Positions 46,829 to 57,279 of a DNA stretch of 64,000 bases are shown here, piece by piece. The notes beneath the pieces are model-generated. The model was not told the DNA's origin, searched no databases, and saw nothing but the letters and a program-made list of their open reading frames with translations. A program made the translations under genes and the position numbers. Within the stretch, counting starts at the first letter, position 1, and every line of letters starts with the position of its first letter. The stretch comes from Terebella lapidaria (Eukaryota; Annelida; Polychaeta; Terebellida; Terebellidae), in the NCBI GenBank assembly GCA_949152475.1, contig OX424561.1:1240001-1304000 (forward strand). Direction: 5' to 3'.

Positions 46829-48190
46829 ATTAGCCCAAGGGCTAAGAAAGGTTACCGGACAATATATATTTTAGATATTAGCCTTTTGTCCCGTGACCTT
46901 GAAAATAAGGTCATTGGTCAATTCAAGGACATGAGAATATTCGGCATATATCATTTCTAGTATGTCTACAATTGATTCCTAAGCTGCAAATTGGTTAATA
47001 AGTGAGATATTAGCCACTTTGTGATCTGACCTTGAAAATGATGTCAAAGGTCAAGTTCAAGAGAATATTCAGCATATATTATTTCCTCTATGTTCACAAT
47101 TGATTGCTAAGCGGTGAAGTCGATAATAAGCGAGATATTAGCCATTTTGTTCTCTGACCTTGAAAATGAGGTCAAAGGTTGAATTCAAGGTCATAGCAAT
47201 ATTCAGCATGTATGATTACCTATGTTCCTAATTGATTCGTAAGCTGTAAACTCGATAATAAGCGAGATGTTAGCCATTTCAGTGCTGCCAGCCAACATTT
47301 TGGAAAAAAAAGTACTGAAATCCTCCAAAAAAAAGTACACGCCAGTCCAAAAAAAAAAAGTATAAAAAAGTATATATTCTGATCGACATACCTGTTTTGA
47401 TGCATATATTGGCTATGCAATAGTACCTTCAGCATTCCATTTTTCATTGTCACACCGCATGGTCAAGGGCCCACTGCGTTTCTTTGCATGTGCCGTCACC
47501 TGAAACTTGTGATCCATGGTACTGCAGACATCAAGGCATGCATGGGCTCCTGAGCATCGGTGTGGCAATGGATTGTTAAAATATACTAGTACAGCAATGT
47601 TTAGATATTGCCTTCGCAGGCTTCTTCGCGGGCTTTTTAACAATTTTACCCAAAAAATCTAACATAACCCCCCCAAAAAAAGTATTAAAAAAGTACCCAA
47701 GGCCAAAAAAAGTATTAAAAAAGTATAAAAAGTACCCAAGGCCAAAAAAAGTATTAAAAAAGTATAAAAAGTACCCAAGGCCCAAAAAAGTATAATACTT
47801 TTTAAAAAGTATACCCTGGCAGCACTGCCATTTTATCCTGTGACCTTGAAAACGAGGTCAAAGGTCAAACTCAAGGTCATAGCAATATTCAGCATATTTC
47901 ATTTCCTATATGTTCATAATTGATTCCTAAGCTGTAAAGTCGATAATAAGCGAGATATTAGCCATTTTGTCCTGTGACCTTGAAAATTAGGTCAAAGGTC
48001 AAGTTTAAGGTCTTGAAAATGTTCAGAATATATCATTTTCTATATGTTCACAATTGATTGCTAAGCTGTAAAGTCGACAATTTATAAGCGAGATATTAGC
48101 CATTTTGTTCTCTGACTTTGAAAATGAGGTCAAAGGTCGAATTCAAGGTTATAGCAATATTCAGCACATATCATTTCCTATATGTTCATA
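46829..48190 (-). mobile_element. Helentron/HINE-like element (copy 5), interrupted
   Basis: Begins with TTAGCCCAAGGGCTAA and GGTTACCGGAC at 46829, then carries the 134-bp receptor-site units. An hAT-like element at 47281-47826 splits one unit, and the array resumes cleanly after it. The far end is degraded near 48190. It lies 168 bp from copy 4 in the same orientation. Confidence 0.6.
47281..47826. mobile_element. hAT-like element nested in Helentron copy 5
   Basis: Ends AGTGCTGCCAG and CTGGCAGCACT are exact inverted repeats. Flanking GCCATTTC (47273-47280) and GCCATTTT (47827-47834) form an 8-bp duplication with one difference, as expected of hAT. The interior has three tandem units of AAGTATTAAAAAAGTA and ACCCAAGGCC. 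No transposase frame is present. Confidence 0.7.
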
Positions 48191-48414
48191 ATTTGATTTA
48201 CGGGCGGACACACAAACTGTTAATATTGTATGTATGCTAATGCATAAGAGGACCCAAATTACATATGATAACTTAACTAAATACCTCGATATTCTGCTCA
48301 AAATCCCCTCCAAATTGCTAATCCTTCCAGGTAAAACTTGTGGTTGGTGACAGCCAAGGCTAAAGTCAATGTTTGGAGGGGATTTCCAACAATATTTCAG
48401 CGTATTTAACTTAA

Positions 48415-49305
48415 GTACTAGGAACATGAAAATATGATGTGAGCTCAGATTAAAGCACCATGTGAGCTGATCAGAACGGTTCTTACAGAACGTGAATATC
48501 TCAATTACTTCAAAAGTTACAGAGCTTCAAAGTTCAAATTGCCCAGAGTACAATTTGAAAAATCAAATAGCTCATTAATATGCAAACTTGTATGCATGAC
48601 GTCACAGGGGGAACATTTTTTAATTAGCTGGTTTTATCGGCATATTAAGTCTTTAGAAATTGCAATTATTCAACAAAGTTTATTCCACATGCTCTCCATA
48701 ATTGATAGTCAATGAATTTCACATCCGGATAGTTGCCAAGGTCACCAGTATTGATACAAGGTCCCTAGCAACCAGGGTTGCTATGGCCCAAATCCACAGT
48801 CATATCGATGAACAAACAAAACCAAAGGTGAAGATGGATTGACTCCACAAGCATAAATAATACACAATAATCAAAATCTGTCCAAACCCATATTTCCGGC
48901 AGTTAGGACCCATAGCAACCAATGGTTGCTAAGGCTCCAGCAGGTGAATAGTAACCATGGCAACATTAACACTTTGAGCAACATTGATTATTGACCATGC
49001 CTATCAATGTGTAAAGTTTAGGTTTCCAATAATTCTGAGCAGAACAATTATATTAAGACTCAAACTTGCCTAATTAAAAATATTCCCCCTTCTACGTCAC
49101 GAATACCTCATTTGCATACTAATTAGCTTCTCATAAAATCCAGAAGTGTTCAATCCAGCATATGTTATAACCTGCTAAAATGCGACATTCAAATGGCCAT
49201 AACTTTTTTACCGATAGAGATATTGGCATGCCGTAAACAACATTTTACTCAGCAAAACCAGGTCTCTCATTTGAGTTCACATCATATTTTCATGTTCCTA
49301 GTACT
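48415..49305. mobile_element. TTAA-flanked non-autonomous DNA transposon (copy 2)
   Basis: Bounded by TTAA at 48411-48414 and 49306-49309. Ends are GTACTAGGAACATGAAAATA in both directions. It aligns with 2011-2903 along its length, including the GCATGACGTCA, octamer and GTTGCTATGG segments, but is well diverged from it. Confidence 0.72.
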
Positions 49306-49309
49306 TTAA

Positions 49310-49818
49310 TTAAGTGCGTTGACATACATAATTTGGGTCCTCTCGTGTATCTGAGTGAATACAAAAAGACAATTTGATGTTGTCAACCCAGATACAGCTG
49401 TACAGGCATAATCGTGATTCGCTTGTTTTGGTCCCGAGCACCAATGTAGGCCATCTTGGACGCGCTCCGCATCGCTTGGGGTGGTAGGCCTGCAGGCTGC
49501 AGGCCATACTGACAATGTACCGAAGGTGTAGATCTAGTAGTAGTAGAGCGTGGTGACCAGTGCTTGTAGACTACTGTAGGTCCAGTGCTCGTACATTCAA
49601 TGAAATGTGTCATATGAGTTGCTGACATGGTAGATCTGTATGAATTTGGAATTATTTGTTCCCATGGCATGTAAATTTACTCGCATTCGTCCTTATGTCC
49701 GCCTGGAGAATCATGAAAAATGTCTGCCAGCTGTAATTTGATTGACATGTGCCCCTCAGAGGCAATCAATAATTTGATTGTTTTATTGACTGTACAAGCA
49801 TTCAATCAATCAATGGAC
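49310..49818. other. Unassigned spacer
   Basis: A minus-strand frame at 49383-49670 resembles no known protein. A GCCTGCAGGCTGCAGGCC palindromic word lies at about 49487. No gene is called. Confidence 0.35.
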
Positions 49819-50210
49819 TAGTGGTCCCACGAGTAGACAATTAACCGTGTGCGGTTAGGTTAATGCTATTAATCGGTTACAAAATCTGTAATCGATTACT
49901 TGAATGTAAATTTATTCAGCATAATAATTCATTATATTTCCATTTTATATCCTGTAAAGCCGCTAAATCAAGCTGAAAGTGTATACTAATATGGTGTGTC
50001 TTGACTTGACTTGTGCAGAACACGATGCCTCAGACTTATCTTCGGTGACAATAGTAGCTGGTCAACCTGTCAGTTTAGATTTCCTCAATCAATCAGTATC
50101 TGGCTCAGTTAAAAAAAAAAAAATTCGCATCTGTAATGATTAATCGGTTACGGTTCGGTTAGAAGGCAACGATTAATCGATTACAGTTTTCTCTAATCGT
50201 GGGACCACTA
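49819..50210. mobile_element. hAT-like non-autonomous element (copy 2)
   Basis: Exact 8-bp duplication CAATGGAC at 49811-49818 and 50211-50218. Termini are TAGTGGTCCCACGA and, inverted, TAGTGGTCCCACGA. Repeated ATTAATCGGTTAC/TAATCGATTAC words lie near both ends. It is 392 bp, matching the size and end style of 10240-10634. Confidence 0.85.
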
Positions 50211-50242
50211 CAATGGACTGGTCCCTGGGCCTGTACGACTAT

Positions 50243-50349
50243 TACTGTGTACAGCGCTGTATGGACTCAATGTATTGAGTCCATACTATTACTGTGTACA
50301 GCGCTGTATGGACTCAATGTATTGAGTCCATACAGCGCTGTACACAGTA
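50243..50349. repeat. Perfect 29-bp-arm palindrome with a tandem partial copy
   Basis: 50290-50349 is a 60-base inverted repeat: 29-base arms starting TACTGTGTACAGCGCTGTAT, a two-base centre GT, and no mismatch. Directly before it, 50243-50286 repeats the left arm and the first part of the right arm. Confidence 0.92.
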
Positions 50350-52510
50350 AGTACGACTAGGACTAGGAGTAGGACTAGACTTCTACTCGGATTAGGCTAC
50401 TGCCGTTGGTCACTTTATGCTACTGTAGACTTAGACTAGAGTGTTATTTGCCTTTATCTTTCTGTGGCGTGACTTGATTTTCAGCATATTTACTCATTTT
50501 TGTGGTTTTTACCAGTTTACACTACACACAGCACGCTCACGTCTGCTGTTCAAAATCCATCACCCGTTGACGTCATAAAATCTATTTCCGGTTCATGTAC
50601 AAGTTCCACTGTCGAGCAACTGACCTGCTGACTGGCTGAATGGGGTACCCCTGAATTACATGGTGGCGATCCTGGTGGCAAACAGAAACCCCATTAGATC
50701 CAGAGTACTCGGTTACCCGGCCTGGATCTAATTAAATTTGCCTTTGCTGGAGACAAAACACCAACCGTAGTAGACTCTTCATACCTGTGTAAGTAATAGC
50801 ACATCAAATTGGCGTGTTTCTTTGTGTCAGGTTGAATGTCAACTAAGAAAGATAGAAATTGAGCTGAGCACTACTGAAAAGCCTGTACACTGTATATTCC
50901 TTCAACTTCTGGTTTGAAAAGTTGACAAAGTTCACATTAAACTTTTACATGAAATGAGTATGATTTGTAAACCTGGAATTTTCTAGAATATGTTTTAAAA
51001 GTTGAGAAAGTTTACATTCAACATGGCACGAGAAATGTCTTTTATTTTCATGTGAATGATCATGACGAGGTGTGTTTCAGGCACCATAATAAAATCTAAT
51101 ATAATAACCACAGGCAGCACGTTTAACACAGGTAATTCCACGAAGGCATTAACTGAAACATTTTTTTTTTTTTTTTACAAAAATAGATTTATCTTCATTA
51201 AGTTATTGAGATGTTGATATTTAGCCAGTCTATTATTAGGAGTTTTATTAAACTAATTAGGCCTATGATGCTCACTATTAAATTGAATTATTAGGCCTCG
51301 AATTTCTTGGGAAATTTCAACCAAAAGCATCTTCATAACTTTGGAAATGGCATGCCAAAATCATAATGCTGAGTGGGACTTGCTATTTCATGTGTTAAAA
51401 ATGAGTTCTGAGATCTTAACCGGATATAATTGATACTTGTCAGTTGCAAATGTTATTTTTTTATTTCGCTTTTGTAAATTGTCACAAAGGTTTTCGATCA
51501 AAGCCGCTTTTGGTGACTTGAAAACTTATTGATTTCAAATTCAGTAGTATTGTTTTTTTTTTATTATCGAATTATGATAAAAATATAATGTGCCTGCAAC
51601 TGATGAATATTCGGGTAATTTTTTTCTTTCAATTCTCTGAGGTTGGAACTGACTCTCATCTGTACTGTAAAGTATTTGAACACTTAATTTCGGAACGAGC
51701 TGTAAGTTTTGTTTCGTATGTCCGTAACGTAAGTTTCCCGTTCGTGTTCATGACTGTGATGAGAAAACAACAGGATGACAGATACAACAAAATCAAGCGA
51801 TTTCACATTCGATCCAGGTATAATATGCTATATTGCCAATGATAAATGATTGATAAGATCTCTGCTCACATTTAGTTCCAATTTTGTATGTTACATTTGG
51901 TTATGTACGACGCATTCAGTGGATTTCTGGTAAATACTCCTATTATCGCTCATAATATTGTGGCGTAGCTGGGAGTGGGACATGTTCGATGGTCTACGCT
52001 GTAGCTTCACAAGTAGTAATATTTATTGACATTTACAAAATTGTATACTTTTGCGGGATGAAATATCAATATCAAAATATGTCCAATTAATAAACGAGTT
52101 CATAATTATAGTTCATATACTCCAAGTTCACGTTGTCCATCAAACACTCCGTTCAAAGAAGGTTAACACCTGAAAGCATAACTCTGCAGCCACCTTGGCG
52201 TCTAACGAAAACAGTTCGTTTAAATTTGTTAATGTTGCACAACATATGGTGCGTTCCATCCATGCATGTCGTGCAAACAGTGATCATGAGTTTCCCATTC
52301 AAATTACGACTATTGAATTCCCAATTGCAAAGGTGATGAAGTGCCACAAGTGGAGTCACATTTTCAAACTCTATTTGTTGCACGAGTACAGTGAGTACAG
52401 CTGTAGGAAAAACATTTCGGCAAATAGAGATATCTTCTATAAAAGTAGGTTACCCCTTCGTGGTAACCTCCGCGGAATTTTTCAGTCCTCTCAATTTTTT
52501 TTCCTCGTCG
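50350..52510 (+). other. Upstream side of OTUB1, no exon recognised
   Basis: A TGACGTCA cAMP-response palindrome lies at 50568-50575, followed by a TTTCCGG ETS-like word, so a promoter here is possible. AT-rich stretches include a poly-T run at about 51160. At 52449-52471 AGGTTACC and GGTAACCT form an 8-bp stem. No frame matches the OTUB1 N-terminus. Confidence 0.35.
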
Positions 52511-52760
52511 ATGCCACCAATACCGACGGTTAGAAGTGTCCAGCGTCTCGCCAATGCTGCAAATACCTCCGGCCAGAAGTGTCGCTCTTACCGTCGCTCA
52601 GTGATGCCACCAATAGTGCCGGTTAGAAGCATTGTTCCTACCGTCGCTGGTCAATGTCGCTAATAGCGCCGTTTAGAAGCATCGTTCTTACCGTCGCTCG
52701 TCAGTGCCGCCAATAGCACCGTTTAGAAGCGTCCCTCTTACCATCGCTTGTCGATACATG
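52511..52760. repeat. Diverged tandem repeat of about 52 bp, five units
   Basis: Units contain GCCACCAATA-like and CGGTTAGAAGCATCG words followed by TCTTACCGTCGCT. Similarity is highest between the last three units. It lies just upstream of the first OTUB1 exon found. Confidence 0.7.
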
Positions 52761-52894
52761 TAAATCATCGGAAATACATAAAAATTTCACATCTCAATCA
52801 TTGACACATTTTTTCCCTTGATACCATGTTGATCCTATGTTTTGTTTCTATATCATTTTGTTGTCAAAAAGTGTTGATTTCTTTATGTGTGTAG

Positions 52895-54566
52895 AAGCAA
52901 ATTATGATGAAGCAACGATGCAACAGCAGCGAAGAATTGAACAGGAGGTGGGTGTAATCTTCATACTGTTTTTCATTTCATGCCCCGGCATAACCAATCC
53001 AAATATATGTTTAAGTTCACATGTATGTAATTGATCCAAATTGAGTTGTGTCAACTTGTGTGTGACATTGACCAGGTGATTACCACACAACTGTTGGTGG
53101 GGAACAGAGATGGTGTTGACAGCCTGATGCGAGAGTTCTCAGAAGATCCAGTGTACCAACAAAAGGTCAAAGTATGTATCTTTGCTAGCTGATATACAGT
53201 TCCAATATGATTATAATTATGTGTAACATGTAAAAACCAAATTTTTCATGACTACAGGACTTACAGAACAGATACAGTCACCTACGAAAAACAAGAGGTG
53301 ATGGAAATTGCTTCTATCGAGGCTTCGGTTTCGCCTATTTTGAGAAGCTTTTACACGATAGAGCAGAATTTGACAGGTACTTTTTGGTGATATTCAAGTA
53401 CATTGTAATCAGATTATAATCTTCCAGTATCAGATTCTATGTTTCTGAATCTTTTCATTTTCACAATACACTTACACTATGACAGGTTCAAAGAAATAGC
53501 ATCTTCAAGCAAGGACATGCTACTTGGTCTTGGATTCCCACAATTTACACTAGAAGATTTTCACGATGTTGTGAGTTGAGCATGTTTGTAGTCAATTAGA
53601 TTCTCTTTTGAATTCGATGCATAGTTTGTGTAGCTCAGATTTGAGTTCCAGAAGTTTTAGGGATGATTGAAAGCACTGGGCAGCTGCTATCGCTACAATT
53701 ATTTGTATCGATTATTGTCACCATAGTATCGATAGTATATTGATATTATGTCATTGTTATATGGTAATATCTAGTCTACAATACTTTGTTATATGGTAAT
53801 AGCTAGTCTTCTAATACTTGCAACAGATACTAATACTACTTGAATAGATAATTTTTTGATGTTTCATTCAGACACTTTTCCATGTCAGACTTCATGATGA
53901 AAATCATTGGACATGGACTGGCAAAAGATATTGTTGTGAAATAAAATCTGTCTAACACCTTGTCTTGTTCTGTTTTAGTTTATGGAAGTGTTGGAGAAAG
54001 TGGGCAGCCAGTGTTCTGTGGATGACCTTCTGGAAACATTCAATGATCAAGGCTTCTCCGACTACTTGATTGTGTACCTCAGGTGAGGCAACTCACTTCA
54101 ATTATATCAAGCATAATCTTGTTTGAGCACTATACAAGATATACATCAGTCCAGTTCTTGTTGTTGTCACAGACTCCTGGTGTCCGGCTACCTTCAGAAG
54201 GAGGCCGAGTTCTATGCTAACTTTGTGGAGGGCAACAGAACAATGCAGGAGTTTTGCAGCCAGGTCTGTCCACTGACCCCTAACTGAATCCTTTGTGTTT
54301 TATCATCATCACTGGATATCTCAGACTCTGTACAGCACTATGTTTTTTACCCACTGGTTCAGGAGGTGGAGCCGATGGGTCGAGAGAGTGACCACATCCA
54401 CATCATCGCACTGACTGCGGCCACGGACGTCCCAGTACAGGTGGAGTACATGGACCGAGGCGGCTCTGACGGGGCGGTCGTCTCCCACATCTTTCCAGAG
54501 GGCGCCACGCCCAAAGTCCACCTGTTGTACCGGCCCGGCCACTACGACATCCTCTACAAGTCCTAA
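52895..54566 (+). CDS. OTUB1: Otubain deubiquitinase, OTUB1-like, 7 exons seen, N-terminus missing
   Basis: Cysteine protease of the OTU family that cleaves K48-linked ubiquitin chains and also blocks certain E2 enzymes by binding them. Exons: 52895-52947, 53076-53171, 53258-53376, 53486-53570, 53979-54082, 54173-54263, 54363-54566, with agreeing phases and 249 residues plus stop (human 271). Landmarks are YDEATMQQQRRIEQE, KTRGDGNCFYRGFGF with the catalytic Asp and Cys, FSDYLIVYLRLL, SGYLQKEAEFY, ESDHIHIIAL, VEYMDRGG, HIFPEG and YRPGHYDILYKS with the catalytic His. All three triad residues are present. The first exon starts in phase 1, so a short upstream coding exon must exist and was not found. 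Confidence 0.95.
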
Positions 54567-55418
54567 CGATGCCTGTCTACCTGCCATTCCGGTGTTCTCC
54601 TAACAGTTGGTCTACCACAGTCTGAAGATTGTGGTAGACCTTGGAAGTGGTCCTGGCAGTCATCGGCTTTCCCACAAAACTTTGCCATTTCATGGACAAA
54701 GAAATGCTGGGTTACTTGTACATGTTGCTGCTAATAATACAACGGTTATATATATTGTATCCAAGACTTTATATCTGATGGAAATATGTATTTTGAATTG
54801 TTTATCATGTTTGTTCATGTGTGTTATGGAGATGTCTTTGTCCTTTGAATACAATTCTCTGTGATGCAAACTAGTCCAGTAAATCTCTAATTGTACTCTT
54901 TGTGAGGAGTGCTCTTCAATCCTGTGTGCATGCAAAAGTCAACTGATTGCTAGTATCAAGTGTGACCTTTGCCTCGTCGTGTGGTCATACAAGCTTCCTT
55001 GATCGGAGCAGCTTTTATGTGAGATCTATGGTCAGTGAGCTATATCTTTGAGAGAGTCATCATTCAAAAGCAAAAATTGAATGACATTGAACTTGTGATA
55101 GCTAATGCATCTGTGTGCGTCTTCTTAGATCTGAGCTGGGATCGTCGAAAACTATTGTACCCAGAATAGGGCTTGATAGTCATGACAAATTACTGCGATT
55201 CTGGCATTTTTTTCTGTGAAATCACGGAACTGAACAACCTGTGCGATATCACCTATGGAAGTACAAGGCGAAGCCTACATGTAGTGCCATATAATTTTCA
55301 GAAGTGTCATTCTCAGAAGTGATATTGTACGAAACCAAGCCCCCATATTTGTTTTATTATACAATAATAGTTTATTCATGTGCCTCAACTCCTACCCACC
55401 CGCGCGAGAGGTATTATA
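54567..55418 (+). other. Downstream of OTUB1, probable 3' UTR then spacer
   Basis: No coding region. No standard AATAAA lies in the first 700 bases; AATACA at about 54848 is a weak alternative. Nothing else is recognised. Confidence 0.35.
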
Positions 55419-55940
55419 CAGTACTGATTTCGCAAAACCTCACCAAAATGCCAGCATGGGACACCTGGCATTTAGCACGTGTTCGCCCAACTTCGCCTGA
55501 CGTAGCATCATGCGATTTGATGCTAGCATTGTGTATGCGAGCATCCCTCGATGCTAGCATTGCTTCTTGGCACTGTGGTGCACTAAAAGCATTTCGCATT
55601 TCGCATTTTTTGTGAAGGCCATTATATGCTCGCATATGCTCGCAAACACATCGTCGAGTGGTTTATAAACAGTCTGTATCATGTAGATCGTATGGGAAAA
55701 TGCAGTGTTTCATTTCAGTTCATATTAAAGTCAGTATTTGCATCCGAAATAAAGGATGCGCGCATCTGTGCGAGACAATGCTCGCCTGTTCAACTAAGAC
55801 GGCCGCCTGATGCGATGGCATCGCGCCCACTGGTCGCACCATGCGATTTGATGCTAGCATCAAGTCGCACGTAATCGCATGGCCTAGCATTTAGCATGTA
55901 GCATTCGCATGGCTAGTGAGGTTTTGCGAAATCAGTACTG
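55419..55940. mobile_element. TA-flanked mariner-like MITE with internal palindromes
   Basis: Ends CAGTACTGATTTCGCAAAAC and its exact inverted copy, with TA on both sides. The 522-bp interior repeats GATGCTAGCATTG-type words, each containing the palindrome ATGCTAGCAT, and TCGCATTTCGCATTT runs. There is no transposase. TA target and CAGT start suit Tc1/mariner. Confidence 0.7.
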
Positions 55941-57279
55941 TAACATTTTCAAAACCCAAGGTGATGTTTCTGAAATGTTTAAAACATATAAACAACAAAT
56001 GTAGCAGCGACCAGTAGAAAGTCATCTTGGGTTACTCCATTATACGATTCCACAGAAATACCCAAATCTATGGGAGCTGACATGATGTTTAAACCAATCA
56101 GCGTGCATTACTAAAACACTATAATAAAATGTTGCATAATAAAATATTATACTGGCCTATCCTGTCTGTATATCAATTTGTTCCTAAATCAAAGCATATT
56201 ACATTAATTTGTATATATTGAAAAATATAATTTATTTGTTCTATATTAAATACATGTACATCTATGCAGGCTTGCAAATAATTGGTAACATCTTACAAGT
56301 TCATGTAATTGGTAAAATATATGTATACTTGAATGATCAAAATAAAAGAAAATACTTCAAATTGAATATGTTATGAAGCAATTACTATCCAGTTTTCAGA
56401 TGAATACACCAACATAAAGTATTGTATAAATTTTTTTTATGGTTTTGAACCACATAAAAATTTGTCTGACTGTATTGATGATATTTCATCAATTAAGATT
56501 CCTACCAGTAATAATTGTGATACAGTTCACAGATATAGTCATAAAAATACAATTGTGCTCATAAAACAATGCACATAGTTTCATACTACTGGGTACAATA
56601 CATTCATATACACCTGAGTGACACAGTAGACACATCAGTAACTGAACAGAGTGGTGATGGATGATAGGAATGTATGTGACAGTACTTCAATCTTGTGGTA
56701 GTTAGCTACTGGATCTGTTCCGCAGTTGTCTATGACAAAGTTATCAACCTGATGGGAATTTGATAATAATATTATCGACCGGAACAAAAATCACTGAAGG
56801 AGGTGTGAGATGGATTAAATGGTGTGTTTTCAGTGGACGAGTAGTATTACGAAGCAGTACAAGACACTGGAACCACAACAGTTTCATCCACACAGCAAAG
56901 CTTGTAACCACTCGTGGCATAGCTGTAACTGGCATCAACTACACATGAAAACTTACCACTTAACTCCAAAAAACTTCACTGGAAACATACAGTGATGGTA
57001 AAGTGCATTAAGACACACTGTGCAAGATATATATTTGCAGTTTCTGTGTCACGTGACGCCCAGTTGTCCTCAAGATCACAGTTCAGTATCACATGGAAAC
57101 AATCTTACAATAACACACACGTACGTCACACGGCACCACACCTGGTGAAAAGGTACCTCATCATATGGCAATACATCAACATCTGAATTCTCTAACAATC
57201 AACGTACAAATACATGTATAAGATTGGTTAGTCTGTATAAAATTTGAGCCATTAACATTCATGAACAATGTAAATATTA
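55941..57279. other. AT-rich intergenic region between convergent genes
   Basis: No coding signal. Candidate poly(A) signals are AATAAA at about 56113 and 56340 on the plus strand and TTTATT at about 56232 for the minus-strand transporter gene. Confidence 0.4.

Noticed and set aside
49383-49670. First exon of ADCY10
   Set aside because: The minus-strand frame has no similarity to the family N-terminus and no donor in the right phase could be justified.
52449-52471. Riboswitch-like or terminator hairpin
   Set aside because: An 8-bp stem AGGTTACC/GGTAACCT in animal DNA. It may be Helentron-end debris and nothing supports a regulatory role.
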